From positions 2,615,001 to 2,679,000 of the forward strand of contig JAOTON010001685.1 of the NCBI GenBank assembly GCA_034440635.1: a DNA stretch of 64,000 nucleotides, written 5' to 3'. Shown here piece after piece: positions 10,846 through 21,233 of this stretch. Within the stretch, counting starts at the first letter, position 1. Each line of letters opens with the position of its first letter. A model generated the notes under the pieces. That model was not told where the DNA came from, did not search any database, and was given only the letters and a program-made list of their open reading frames with translations. This DNA is from Lepas anatifera. Taxonomy: Eukaryota; Arthropoda; Thecostraca; Lepadidae. The position numbers were made by a program, and so were the translations under genes.

Positions 10846-13134
10846 GTAGCCTAGGCGCCCCCTGGATGAAGCGCCCTACGGATATCATATGCGCCCTTGG
10901 CTAGGAAAGGCGCCCCTGGGCAGCAAAGGCAAATATTGGTAACATAGGTGCCCTGGACAGCATAAGCGCCCCTTTCATAGAAATAGGCGCTTTAGGAAAA
11001 TAAAATGCTCACCTTGGGTAGAAAAAGGCGCCCTTTGATAGCCTAGGCGCCCACTGGAAAAAGCGCCCTACTGATGTCATATGCACCCATGGATAGCAAA
11101 GGCGCCCCTGGACAGCAAAGACAACCCTGGATAACACAAGTGCTGTGGACAGCAAAGGCGCCCCTGGGTAGCAAAGGCGCCCCTAGGAAGGCACCCCTTC
11201 GATAGTAAAGCCGCCTTTGGATAGCCTAGGCGCCCCCTGGATGAAGCGCCCTACGGATATCATATGCGCCCTTGGCTAGGAAAGGCGCCCCTGGGCAGCA
11301 AAGGCAAATCTTGGTAACATAGGTGCTCTGGACAGCATAAGCGCCCCTTAGATAGAAATAGGCGCTTTAGGAAAATAAGATCCTCACCTTGGGTAGAAAA
11401 AGGCGCCCTTTGATAGCCTAGGCGCCCACTGGAAAAAGCGCCCTACAGATGTCATATGCACCCTTGGATAGCAAAGGCACCCCTGGACAGCAAAGACAAC
11501 CCTGTATAACACAAGTGCTGTGGACAGCAAAGGCGCCCCTGGGTAGCACAGGCGCCCCTAGGAAGGCACCCCTTCGATTGAAAAGCCGCCTTTGGATAGC
11601 TCAGGCGCCCCCTGGATGAAGCGCCCTACGGATATCATATGCGCCCTTGGCTAGGAAAGGCGCCCCTGGGCAGCAAAGGCAAATCTCGGTAACATAGGTG
11701 CCCTGGACAGCATAAGCGCCCCTTAGATAGAAGTAGACGCTTTAGGAAAATAAAATGCTCACCTTGGGTAGAAAAAGGTGCCCTTTGATAGCCTAGGCGC
11801 CCACTGGAAAAAGCGCCCTACGGATGTCATATGCACCCTTGGATAGCAAAGGCGCCCCTGGACAGCAAAGACAACCCTGGATAACACAAGTGCTGTGGAC
11901 AGAAAAGGCGCCCCTGGGTAGCAAAGGCGCCCCTAGGAAGGCAAACCTTCGATAGAAAAGCCGCCTTTGGATAGCCTAGGCGCCCCCTGGATGAAGTGCC
12001 CTACGGACACAATATGCGCCCTTGGCTAGGAAAGGCGTCCCTGGGCAGCAAAGGCAAATCTTGGCAACATAGGTGCCCTGGACAGCATAAGCGCCCCTTA
12101 GATAGAAATATGCGCTTTAGGAAAATGAAATGCTCACCTTGAGTAGAAAAGGCGCCCTTTGATAGCCTAGGCGCCCACTGGAAAAAGCGCCCTACGGATG
12201 TCATATGCACCCTTGGATAGCAAAGGCGCCCCTGGACAGCAAAGACAACCCTGGATAACACAAGTGCTGCGGACAGCAAAGGCGCCCCTGGGTAGCAAAG
12301 CCGCCCCTAGGAAGGCGCCCATAGGAAGGCACCCCTTCGATAGAAAAGCCGCCTTTGGATAGCCTAGGCGCCCCCTGGATGAAGCGCCCTACGGATATCA
12401 TATGCGCCCTTGGCTAGGAAAGGCGCCCCTGGGCAGCAAAGGCAAATCTTGGTAACATAGGTGCCCTGGACAGCATAAGCGCCCCTTAGATAGAAATGGG
12501 CGCTTTAGGAAAATAAAATGCTCACCTTTGGTAGAAAAAGGCGCCCTTTGATAGCCTAGGCGCCCACTGGAAAAAGCGCCCTACGGATGTCATATGCACC
12601 CTTGGATAGCAAAGGCACCCCTGGACAGCAAAGACAACCCTGTATAACACAAGTGCTGTGGACAGCTAAGGCGCCCCTGGGTAGCACAGGCGCCCCTAGG
12701 TAGGCACCCCTTCGATTGAAAAGCCGCCTTTGGATAGCTTAGGCGCCCCCTGGATGAAGCGCCCTACGGATATCATATGCGCCCTTGGCTAGGAAAGGCG
12801 CCCCTGGGCAGCAAAGGAAAATATTGGTAACATAGGTGCCCTGGATAGCATAAGCGCCCCTTAGATAGAAGTAGGCACTTTAGGAAAATAAAATGCTCAC
12901 CTTGGGTAGAAAAAAGCGCCCTTTGATAGCCTAGGCGCCCACTGGAAAAAGCGCCCTACGGATGTCATATGCACCCTTGGATAGCAAAGGCGCCCCTGGA
13001 CAGCAAAGACAACCCTGGATAACACAAGTGCTATGGACAGCAAAGGTGCCCCTGGGTAGCAAAGGCGCCCCTAGGAAGACACCCCTTCGGTAGTAAAGGC
13101 GCCTTTGGATAGCGTATGCGCCCCCTAGATAAAA
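10846..13134. repeat. Satellite with 375-bp higher-order repeat (about 6 units)
   Basis: The anchor GATATCATAT recurs at 10881, 11256, 11631, 12006 (as GACACAATAT), 12394 and 12769, i.e. every 375 bp except one 388-bp step with a ~13-bp insertion (near 12310). One unit divides into twenty monomers of 14-22 bp, mean just under 19, most starting GCGCCC; their lengths add up to exactly 375. Monomers 8-17 match 18-20 plus 1-7, so the unit is an older ten-monomer block duplicated once. Copies of the 375-bp unit differ at only a few positions. 375 is divisible by three, yet every frame has stops, so this is not a protein repeat. Confidence 0.93.
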
Positions 13135-15059
13135 TAGGTGCCTGAGAAGGAAAATGAGCGCCCTATTGGAATGTACAGGCTCCCCCTGTATAACATAGAT
13201 GTCCCTTATCCATCTTCAGCTACCCTGGATTGGAGCAGCGCCCCTCAAGAGCAAAGGCGCCGCTGGACAAAAAGGCGTCTCCGTATATCAAGGGCACAGC
13301 TCACACAGAAATAGGCACTTCAGGGAAAGTGAATGGCGGCCTTTGGTTAGGACGGCGCCCTTGGACAGCCTAGGCGCCCTTTGCATAAAGCGCCCTACAG
13401 ATAGCATATGCGCCCTTGGATGGCAAAGGCGCCCCTGGACAGCAAAGTTAACCCTTCTTGAAATAGATTATCTAGACAGCATAGGCGGCCATGGATAAAC
13501 TAGGCGCTTGAGAAAGAAAACAAGCGCCTCACCTGAGAGTACAGGCGCCCCCAGGATATCATAGGTGTCCCTTTCCATCTTCAGCTGCCCTACTGTCTAT
13601 GGTTTGGCACACCTGTCCGACAGTCGCGTTCTCTGTTACAGGGCTCGAGCGCTCAATTTGAGCATGGACTGCCTTTAACCACATTTCATTAACCTATAAC
13701 TGAAGGCTTAGTGCTCCATCGCTGCAACCGGGTGCCCTTTTCAGTATGTGCGCCTCACTTCCGAGAACGTTGCCCTCACCAAACAGCAGTCCTCCCCGTT
13801 CAGCAGATGAGCGCCTCTTTCTGATAATTAGGCACTTTATTTCAGTGTTCGAGCGCCTTATTTCAGAATTGTTATTCTCCATCTATTTTGGGCTCCTCCT
13901 GGATTGCAGAGGCGCCCGCTCAAGTGCAAAGGCGCCCCTGGATAGAAAAGTGCGCCCCATGTTTGCAAAGGCGCTCCAAGATAGCATATGCGCCCCTTAG
14001 ATGGAAATAGGCAATCCAGGAAAGTAAAATGCTCCCTTTGGGTAGCAAAGGTGCCCCTTAACAGCGAAGGCAGCCCTAGATAACAAAGTTTCTCTGGACA
14101 GCATAGGTGCCCTTGGATAAACTGGTGCCCGGAAGAGACAAATAGCGCCTTACCGGAGACAAAAAGCACCCCAGGATAACGTAGGGGCATGTATTTCAAT
14201 CATGTCTGTGATTGAAAAATACACCTAGAGAGCATATGCGCCCCTGGATAGAAAGACACCCCTGGGCAGTAACGGCGCCCCTGGAAAGCAATAGTGCGCC
14301 CCTGTGGAGAAAAAAGCCGCCTCCTGAATAACCTAGGCACCGCCCCCGAAATATCAGATGCCCGTGGATAGAACAGACTGCCTTGAATAAAACAGAGGCC
14401 CTGGATAGCAAAGGCGCCCTTTGATAGCATAAGCGTTCCTTAGCAACAATATGGGCGCTACATGAGCTCAAGGTTCACGCGCACCTAAGCCCAATAATAG
14501 AGCAATCAATCGATGCCAAAGCACTCCTTAAAGCATGGGCGCCAAACTTCCTAAGAAGTAAAGGCGCCTCTGGGTAGCAAAGGCGACCCTCGACAGTGGT
14601 GTAGGTATTCCTGAATAACAGCAGCGTCCCTTGATAAGAATAGCCCCAAGATGGCATAGGTGCCCTGCTGATAGGAAAAGCGCCCCTGAATATCAGAGGC
14701 ACCCTCTGAATGAGGTGCCCATGGAGAGCATAAGGACGCCCTATGAATAGCAAATTGCCGCCCCCTGGATAGCCTAAGCGCCCCTTGCATAGGGTAGGCG
14801 CCACTGGGTAGTATAGGTTACCTTGAATAAAACTACGCCCCTCAATACCAAGGTGAACCTGGATAAGAAAAAGCTCCCCTTGGGCACTGGGTATCAAAGG
14901 CACCCCCAGAACAGCAAAGATGCCCCTGGATAGCTAGGTCGCGTCCATTGGGGAGCGAAGGCGCCCCTGGGTGGCACAGGTGCCTCATCGAAGCAAAGGC
15001 CCCTCCAGAGAGCATAGGTGACCCTGATGAGCACAGTTACTCCTGGACAGCCCCTAAAT
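13135..15059. repeat. GGCGCC satellite, monomeric right flank
   Basis: Same ~19-bp monomer theme (GCGCCCCTGGATAGCAAAG-like) but diverged and without the 375-bp period. Around 13590-13860 the pattern nearly vanishes. Homogenised higher-order core flanked by diverged monomers is the layout known from centromeric satellites; here it sits inside a transposon. Open frames of 60-140 codons in it are products of the repeat. Confidence 0.85.
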
Positions 15060-15345
15060 GACGTTGCATAATGTTACGACACCTATTATAACGTATGCTA
15101 TTACATCAAAGTTAAGGCTATTCAGTGTTTAGATCAAGGTCACAAGTCAATTTTAAAGGTGACTGGCCTTGATGATCAAGGCTGGATCAAAAGTCATTGG
15201 TAAGCTTGGGCGCAGCGTTAGTTATAGCGTAAATTAGGCATATGTTGGGTTGTGCCGTAATAGGTCAATGAACTTGAAGGACCTTGACCCCACAATTTCA
15301 GACATTGTTTAGAGCCTTCCCTTTTGGCCTCAGCCCTGTTCTAGA
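15060..15345 (-). mobile_element. Fragment of family F element (F5)
   Basis: Shares with the F2 copy (21234-22427) stretches such as the segment around GCGCAGCGTTAGTTATAGCG and repeated AAGGTCA motifs. No terminus is preserved. It separates the satellite from the C4 fragment. Confidence 0.5.
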
Positions 15346-16145
15346 GTATTCGCGCCCCGTTCCTTCCCGTTGGGGTGTGCTTGAACACCCCCTCGAGGTC
15401 TCCCAGTGGCAAGAAAAAGCGTCGGCGCGAAGCGACTCAGTACTTGTCACACCTTATCATTGATCACTTCCGCAACTTTCCCTCAAAATTTAAGGTTGTG
15501 CCATCTCAGGTCAGGTCACCAGTGCAGGTCAAGTGACCTCACCCCAAAAAATGTTTAAGTTGGCGTAAGTAAGAAAAGGGTGAATCTATCGAATTCAAAC
15601 TTGTACCATCTAATGGGCCCAAAAAGTACTAATAAATTTATTCCGGGATTTTTTCCATCGATGACCTAGGGACAGGTACGAATCATGACCTCTCCATTGA
15701 AAATGCATGAGGTAAAACGGAAATTTGCCGAACAATTGCTCTATGTCTGCAGACGCCGCTTGAAATACCTTCGGATTCCCCAAATCATAGAACCCTAGGC
15801 CTCTTTATCGGTTCATGTTGCAAGTTTAGACATGTTACCTCTGGGAGTTCATCTGGGGCTTCCTAAGCAGGTTTTAAGACTTGGGTCAATTGCTTTGCAG
15901 GAAATATTGATAAAACCCGTATTTTGATACCATTTTTTATTGTTATTGTGAGTTTATTGATATGCATATTGACTATTTTAGGCTAGATGGTGGCCTTGAC
16001 CTAACCTTAGGTCAGGTCATTTTTATGTTTTAACCTAGTATAGTCATATTATACATTATTTGATGATTCGCCGTAACGAGAAGAAGCGAATTGTGCCTAA
16101 AATGATTCTAGCTCAACTCTGGCAGACGCTAGAGTGTAGAGACAG
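15346..16145 (+). mobile_element. TTAA-type MITE, family C, copy C4 (both ends lost)
   Basis: Aligns with C6 from just inside the left terminus (GGGGTGTGCTTGAACACCCC, the C palindrome in decayed form, near 15371-15390) to about 150 bp short of the right end, where it gives way to the GGGCCC satellite. It preserves the AGGTCA core and the TCATATTATACATTATT stretch. Confidence 0.75.
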
Positions 16146-16915
16146 AGACATGTTGTAAGCTTTGTCTCGGGGGAGGGACCCCAGCGCTGATCGCGGGAAA
16201 AATCCCCAATGGCCCCCAGGGTCCCTCAGGGAGTCAGGAAATCTGGCGTGGGTGGAATCCGGTAGGAGGGATTTTGGGTCTCCAAAATCAGCTGAGGGGC
16301 CCGTGCCAGTTAAGGGGGCCCAGATAAGGGCCCCCAACGAGCTCATTTGACCTCAGTGCCAACACAGGATTCTCAAGACCAGCGTGGAGTGCCTACCTCT
16401 TTAAACGGTTTCTAAATAAGCTCAGGGACTCAAAATTGACCCAGGGTCCAATTTTCAACTCATGGGGCCCAGAAACTCTGAGGGGACCCTGCAGCAGCTC
16501 AGAAGGCCCATAAAACTAATAGGGCCAGACTAGCTGGGTGCCTCGACGAACTATTGCCCAGATACGCACAACGGGCCCCAAACAAGCTGAAGGGATCTAT
16601 ATCAGTTAAACGAAAACGGTACCAACCCAGGGGACCCTGACCAGCTTAAGGGACACTAATCCAGCTTGGGGCTCAGAGCTCAGAGCTCCAACTTTTAGCT
16701 CAGAGGGCCCAGGGCCTGTTGAGAGGGCCCTATATCAATAAAAGGGCCCCGAAAAGCTTAATAGGCTTCAGCGGCGACACATAGGTTTCAAGTTCAGTGT
16801 GAGGGCCTGGTTAACTAAAGCGGTCCCAGATTAGCTGAGGGGACTCGATATAAACTCAGAGAAGTCACCAAAAACTCAGGGGCCCAGGCCCGCAGAGGTT
16901 CTGCGGCCTATGAGC
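16146..16915. repeat. Degenerate GGGCCC satellite
   Basis: Irregular repetition every ~15-25 bp of a GGGCCCAGAT-AGCTCAG theme, e.g. around 16290-16345, 16460-16520 and 16690-16760. It resembles the GGCGCC array in monomer length and build (palindromic GC core plus purine-rich tail) but has a different core. No higher-order period was found. Confidence 0.7.
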
Positions 16916-17231
16916 CTCAGGTTAGCGTCAATCGGCTATTTCAGTATGGAGCAGTTGGCCAGGACAACTGTGATAAGTGGAGGTGGTGGATACGACACCT
17001 CAGTTTTCGCCATGACCGAATAAAACTGTATTATTTGCTCATCGTGCTTCAGTTAGTGTCAGTGGGTGCCTTCAGCATTTTCTACCAAGGTGCCAGTCGT
17101 TAGCTGGCCCGAAATATGCTTGATGGTAAACGTGAACATGTCCTCACTAAGAGGAAGCTTTCATGAAAATAAGCATTTACAAATCCTTTTTAAACGCGTT
17201 TTACATTGACACTGGCCGCCTTTTGGGTGGT
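16916..17231. other. Unassigned interior of the giant insertion
   Basis: About 300 bases without recognisable repeat or coding signal between the GGGCCC array and the nested hAT MITE. Confidence 0.45.
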
Positions 17232-17239
17232 AAATTGGC

Positions 17240-17754
17240 CAGTGGCGGATCCAAGGGGGGGCAAAAAGGCATTCCCCCAAACGGAAAAGCTCGGGGCAAC
17301 ACTATGTTTTTGACCCCCAAAGCGATCGACCTCCTTTTTCCCCTACTCCTTTTTAGTTTATAAGCAAGATTTTGGTGTTTCAACTCTCAACTTCAAAGAG
17401 AACATAAGTTGATAAGATGTTCCCTGGCCTGTCCCCTCGAATCCGCATGTAAAAAAACACTGAAGATTATATATTCGGGCACAGCCCTTCATCAGAATCA
17501 TGGAGTAAATATCAATAATTCTCAGTTATAATATAGCCAGTCATAGTATAGCCAGCCTTGGATAGGGAGAAGTATCTCGAGCCCATAGTTTTTTTTTCAC
17601 CCCGTGACGTTTTGTTTAGCTTTTCGCCTCAAACCCAAAATTCTACCGGCAAGCGATATTGGTAGCGCAGCTTTTTACTGCGTGACGTTTTTTTTTTTTT
17701 TGCTTTTCGACTTTGGTCTGCCCCTCCCAAACCGACCGGCTAGATCCGCCACTG
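17240..17754 (-). mobile_element. hAT-like MITE nested in the giant insertion
   Basis: Termini CAGTGGCGGATCCAAGG (17240) and CTAGATCCGCCACTG (ending 17754). Perfect 8-bp TSD AAATTGGC at 17232-17239 and 17755-17762. In reverse orientation it aligns over most of its length with the element at 61053-61429 (shared CAGTGGCGGATCTAGCCGGT end and GTCACGGGGTGAAA). It is itself interrupted by a foldback fragment (17397-17600). No transposase. Confidence 0.9.
17397..17600. mobile_element. Foldback MITE, family D, copy D2 (one arm)
   Basis: Contains TTGATAAGATGTTCCCTGG, CCTGTCCCCTCGAATCC and the segment TATATTCGGGCACAGCC that also occur in the arms of D3 (37517-37828). Only one arm is present, inserted into the hAT MITE; this explains the extra length relative to 61053-61429. 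Confidence 0.65.
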
Positions 17755-18029
17755 AAATTGGCGCCCCTCAGGTTCGGCGCCCCCCAGGTTCGGCGCCCTC
17801 CGAGCCTGGCGCCCCCCCTTAACGAAATCCTAGATCCGTCACTGACCTGAAATCGAGGAGTAGAGTAGAGGAGACGTAATTGAGGTATCCATAATATATG
17901 GTTTTTCAGCCTAAGTCACGAGCACACATAGAAGGAATAGGAAGCTTCGCAAACCAAACAGTACCTAACTCATCATGACTGCTGTAAGTTATGTATGTAC
18001 CAGCCTGTTGAGGAAGGGGTCCTGACCTC

Positions 18030-18816
18030 CAACTCCCCCCCATGTCGGAAAACACCACTTCTTTCCTCTGACTGAAGCGTGGTAGCTGTTGACATTCTGA
18101 TCCTGTTGATCTGTGCCTCCCATTGTCTCGTAATTTTAAACATAATTTAGCCTTTGCAGTTGGGTTCACCCTTGGTCCTGTTTTGAGTATCGGTCAACAG
18201 AGGCGACCGAACCTTAACCGAAAGCAGAAGAGCAGATGAGATGATTGATACGTTGTTGTCCTTCCAGCTTACCATTTCCACGGCACAACTGTTTCCAGAT
18301 GTAGTCAAAGCTGCTGTGAATGAGCCACGTTCTGCCTCCCTTATAGTTTCCACTGAGGTGAGCTTGCATCCCTTCTGAAAACGGTCTCACCGTATCGTTC
18401 CCTTGATTTCGAAACCTCGTATCTTCAGTTCGCACAGCAGATCAAGCAGAGTGAAGCTGCTGTCGAAGGTGAGGTGGTATGGAATTAGCTTCTTCCCCTC
18501 CGGCAGCCTGTTGAGCGACACAAGCACTGTGGTAGCATTCTTTCCGAACTCGGCGATGAAATCTACATCATATATTCCTTTGCACCCCTGGTAGAGATCA
18601 AACGCCACAATGTATCCATTGACCTGGTTCAAGCAGAAAACTTCGTACGCGAATCTTACAGGTAGGGTGATGTTGTTGGACGAAGTATTCCAGCAATTTC
18701 TTATGGATGCGATCAGCCCGAGGACATAGCTTGGAGTAGCGGTCACTCATGTCCAGCTTTGTGTTGTCCTGGAAGTGCAGGAATTGCATGTACGACTCAA
18801 AGCGGTTCTTCCACAT
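18030..18816 (-). pseudogene. piggyBac (PGBD-type) transposase, decayed
   Basis: Translated pieces in shifting minus-strand frames follow the piggyBac DDE transposase. From the N-terminal side: RFESYMQFLHFQDNTKLD (about 18750-18810, the conserved helix before the catalytic core), NGYIVAFDLYQGCKG (about 18585-18635), FDSSFTLLDLLCELKIRG (about 18415-18470, the DNFFTS motif with its aspartate kept but Asn changed to Ser), WKDNNVSIIS (near 18245-18275) and MGGTDQQDQNVNSY (near 18080-18122), which holds the third catalytic aspartate; KKWCFP follows. At least two frameshifts and several stops separate the blocks, and the N-terminus before 18816 is missing, so no active enzyme can be made. TTAA-bounded ends of this copy were not found. 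Confidence 0.88.
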
Positions 18817-18829
18817 CGCAGACTTGATG

Positions 18830-19247
18830 ATTTCCGGGGGAGGGGATGGCTCTCCTCAGATTGGAAGCCAGAAAGGGACATTCCCCAAGTTGTGGGCCTC
18901 GAGCCATATTTTTATATTATTTGCCCTTTGTAAGCGCGGGATTAGGCTAAGTCTTGGTTTGCAGCCTCTCTATTGCCCTTCGAGACAGCTTTGAGTTTTG
19001 GGTTCGCTTCCCACCCCTCTCCCCCGATCATAGCAAAATCGTAGTCCGTTGCCCTCGGGACATATCCGTGGCGACGCCCCTGAACCTAGGAAGGGGAGGT
19101 GTCACCACGGCCCAAATATTATCGCAGAGGAGCATGTAATCCCGTCCTAGGAAGAGGGTTGGGGTGGAGAGCGAATTTTCATAAGTGCGCCGATGACGCT
19201 TCAGGTGGGCGGAACTTCGACGGAGGGAGAGACGGATCACCTGCCTC
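18830..19247. other. Unassigned spacer after the transposase relic
   Basis: No recognised gene or repeat; may include the lost 5' part of the piggyBac element. Confidence 0.4.
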
Positions 19248-19411
19248 CAGTGCCGGTTCCAGGATTTCATTTTTGGAAGGCCTTGGGGTTTTGAACCTTT
19301 CCTACCAGTGCCTCTTATCGGCCTCCGGCTATGTATTTACCAAAGGTACTCTAAAAAAATTTTGGCGGGGGGGGGGGTTAGCCCCCTAGCCCGCCCTTGT
19401 ATCCACCACTG
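19248..19411. mobile_element. hAT-like MITE, 164 bp
   Basis: Termini CAGTGCCGGTTCCAGGATT and CTTGTATCCACCACTG are imperfect inverted copies of the CAGTGGCGGATCCAGG type. Flanking octamers CCTGCCTC (19240-19247) and CCTGCCCC (19412-19419) match at 7 of 8 positions, a decayed 8-bp TSD. A G-rich run (about 19364-19378) precedes the right end. Confidence 0.78.
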
Positions 19412-19535
19412 CCTGCCCCTTGTGCCCCCCCTACGTTTGCCTATGTCAAGATGTTCAAAACAGGGCTGTTTTTTCAATACCTGCTCACATTTGGCTCTAA
19501 ATTTGCCGAATGTCCAAACCAAATTATGACTGAAC

Positions 19536-19954
19536 CTAGTTGACGGATATCCTCCTAGTGGTCGAATACTCGACCACCAAAATTGTTTCGTTTCCAAGTC
19601 ACGATAAATTGAAGCCCTAGAAAAACAATGAATACTGTTGTTCTGCCTGACTCTCTGGCTACCACATCAAGTAAAAATGAATCAATAATTATGACCTTTG
19701 TCTGATAGCGGGAGAGAAACAAATGTAGTCATTCCCCACAAAGGCTGCCGTTAGATATGTCCAGATTTGATATGCCCCCCACTCCCCCCTATACATGACA
19801 GAACAAAATTTTGCAGCTGTGATGATAGCCTGGTCCATCTTTCGTCTGACAACGGAGTTTGGAGAACTCTGCCGAATTTGGAAATCTGTGGCGAGCTTAG
19901 CCCTGAAGTCTTTTTGGTGGTCGAGATCTCGACCACTAGGAACGAAAGGGTTAA
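19536..19954 (-). mobile_element. TTAA-type MITE, family E, copy E2
   Basis: Begins with CTAGTTGACGGATATCC and CTAGTGGTCGA, ends with GGTCGAGATCTCGACC, CTAGGAACGAAAGGG and TTAA (19951-19954). Same ends as E1 in reverse order but a longer interior (about 420 against 180 bp), so the two share only terminal regions, as is usual for non-autonomous derivatives. Confidence 0.78.
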
Positions 19955-20497
19955 GGCCCTAAAACCCCAGATTGGTTAAAGGTTTTTACAATTTCAGATG
20001 TCAAAATTTGTGTGGATTGGCTTTTTTCTAAAAGAAGCTTAGGCTGCAAAGTGTCTGTCGCGTATAAACTTTTTTATGTTGGTAACAATAACACTCAATG
20101 ACCATCTTTATGTAGCTTTTTGGGTCGTTGAGCTCCTTATAACACTGGGGGCCAGAACCCCACCTGTGAAGCTGTGGATTGGGCTTCTGGTACCCACGTC
20201 TCTTGCCTTAGAATAAATACCCTAGGACGGCCACGCCGGTCATTTCACCGGTAACGCTAGGGAAAATTTGAAATATACGAAGACGGGAAAATACATGAAG
20301 TCAATGTTCCACTGCCTCATAAGTTCCCGTACTTTGTCACCTCATTCTCAGCAATATGAATTGTTCTGCCTATTTATTCTTGAAGAGAAAAATAGATACA
20401 GCTATACTGTCATACCGGTCAATTGACAGGTAACTCGTTCTACGTGCACTACCGGTCTAAAACGCATTATTAATTGTAATTGTCATCGTTATTTACG
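19955..20497. other. Unassigned spacer
   Basis: A/T-rich DNA, no recognisable gene or repeat. Confidence 0.45.
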
Positions 20498-20683
20498 ATT
20501 GAATGCAAAACTTAAGTCCATTTGGTGTTGTTTTGGTTGCTGCTCTTTGTATTTTTATGCAATTCTTAACAAATTAGTGTTACATTACAGATTGAATGCA
20601 AAACGTAATCCCATTTTTTGTTGTTTTCGTTGCTGCCCTTTGTATTTTTATGCAATTATTAACACATTAGTGTTACATTACAT
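20498..20683. repeat. Two-copy 93-bp tandem duplication
   Basis: ATTGAATGCAAAAC at 20498 recurs at 20591 with matching sequence over 93 bp (shared TTTGTATTTTTATGCAATT and TTAGTGTTACATTACA). 93 bp is 31 codons, so an open frame runs through both copies, but the protein resembles nothing known; probably a non-coding duplication. Confidence 0.8.
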
Positions 20684-21233
20684 TGTACAACCTATGTACA
20701 TTAATTATGTACGTGTAAAATAACTAATCATGTATTAATCATGTCCATATATACATTATCGTGTTATCAAAAAATCCTCCTGACGGAGAAATAAGCACTT
20801 TTAGATAGCTGAACATTTCAGCAACTGTCATAAGAATAGTAATTACCTTGATACCACTTATTTACATGTACAACGTTTCAGCAACTTGGGACACGTCCAA
20901 ATCGGGCTGAATATAGCCTGAATATAGCACTTCATGTCGTGACGTATGTACATACACGGTGTACCAAAGGCTCTTTTTCGCTTAGTACTGTGTTGACGAT
21001 GTTTTCCCAGTTTTTTATGGGTGGTGAAATTTTGAGCGCACGACCAATTACACTAGTTCCCCATGCACATTAGCCAAAGCCAGTAAGCACCCCGGACTGT
21101 GCGAGAAGTCAAAACAGTGGTCAGCTGCCTGTCTTGCGTCAATCATAAATATGAATTTCTGGAGAAGGGGTGTTCGTCTCTGAGATCGATCCCTTTTCAG
21201 GCTACGAAAATCGGCATGACACATTTCAATGGG

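Larger units (their letters stand above)
10461..17844. mobile_element. Giant hAT-like insertion carrying satellite DNA (7.4 kb)
   Basis: Left terminus CAGTGACGGATCCAAGG at 10461 and right terminus TCCTAGATCCGTCACTG ending at 17844 are inverted copies. The eight bases before the left end (10453-10460, ACCTGAAA) and the eight after the right end (17845-17852, ACCTGAAA) are identical, the TSD length of the hAT superfamily. Inside, in order: GC tract, 16-bp palindrome, GGCGCC satellite with 375-bp higher-order repeat, F and C4 fragments, GGGCCC satellite, a nested hAT MITE and four ~16-bp GGCGCC repeats next to the right end. No transposase is visible, so it is non-autonomous. The termini match in style the short hAT MITEs at 17240, 19248, 21504, 59037 and 61053. 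That the satellite amplified inside the element is inference. Confidence 0.82.

Noticed and set aside
12001..14903. Open frames of 60-142 codons on the minus strand
   Set aside because: They are translations of the GGCGCC satellite, change frame between neighbours and are broken within each 375-bp unit.
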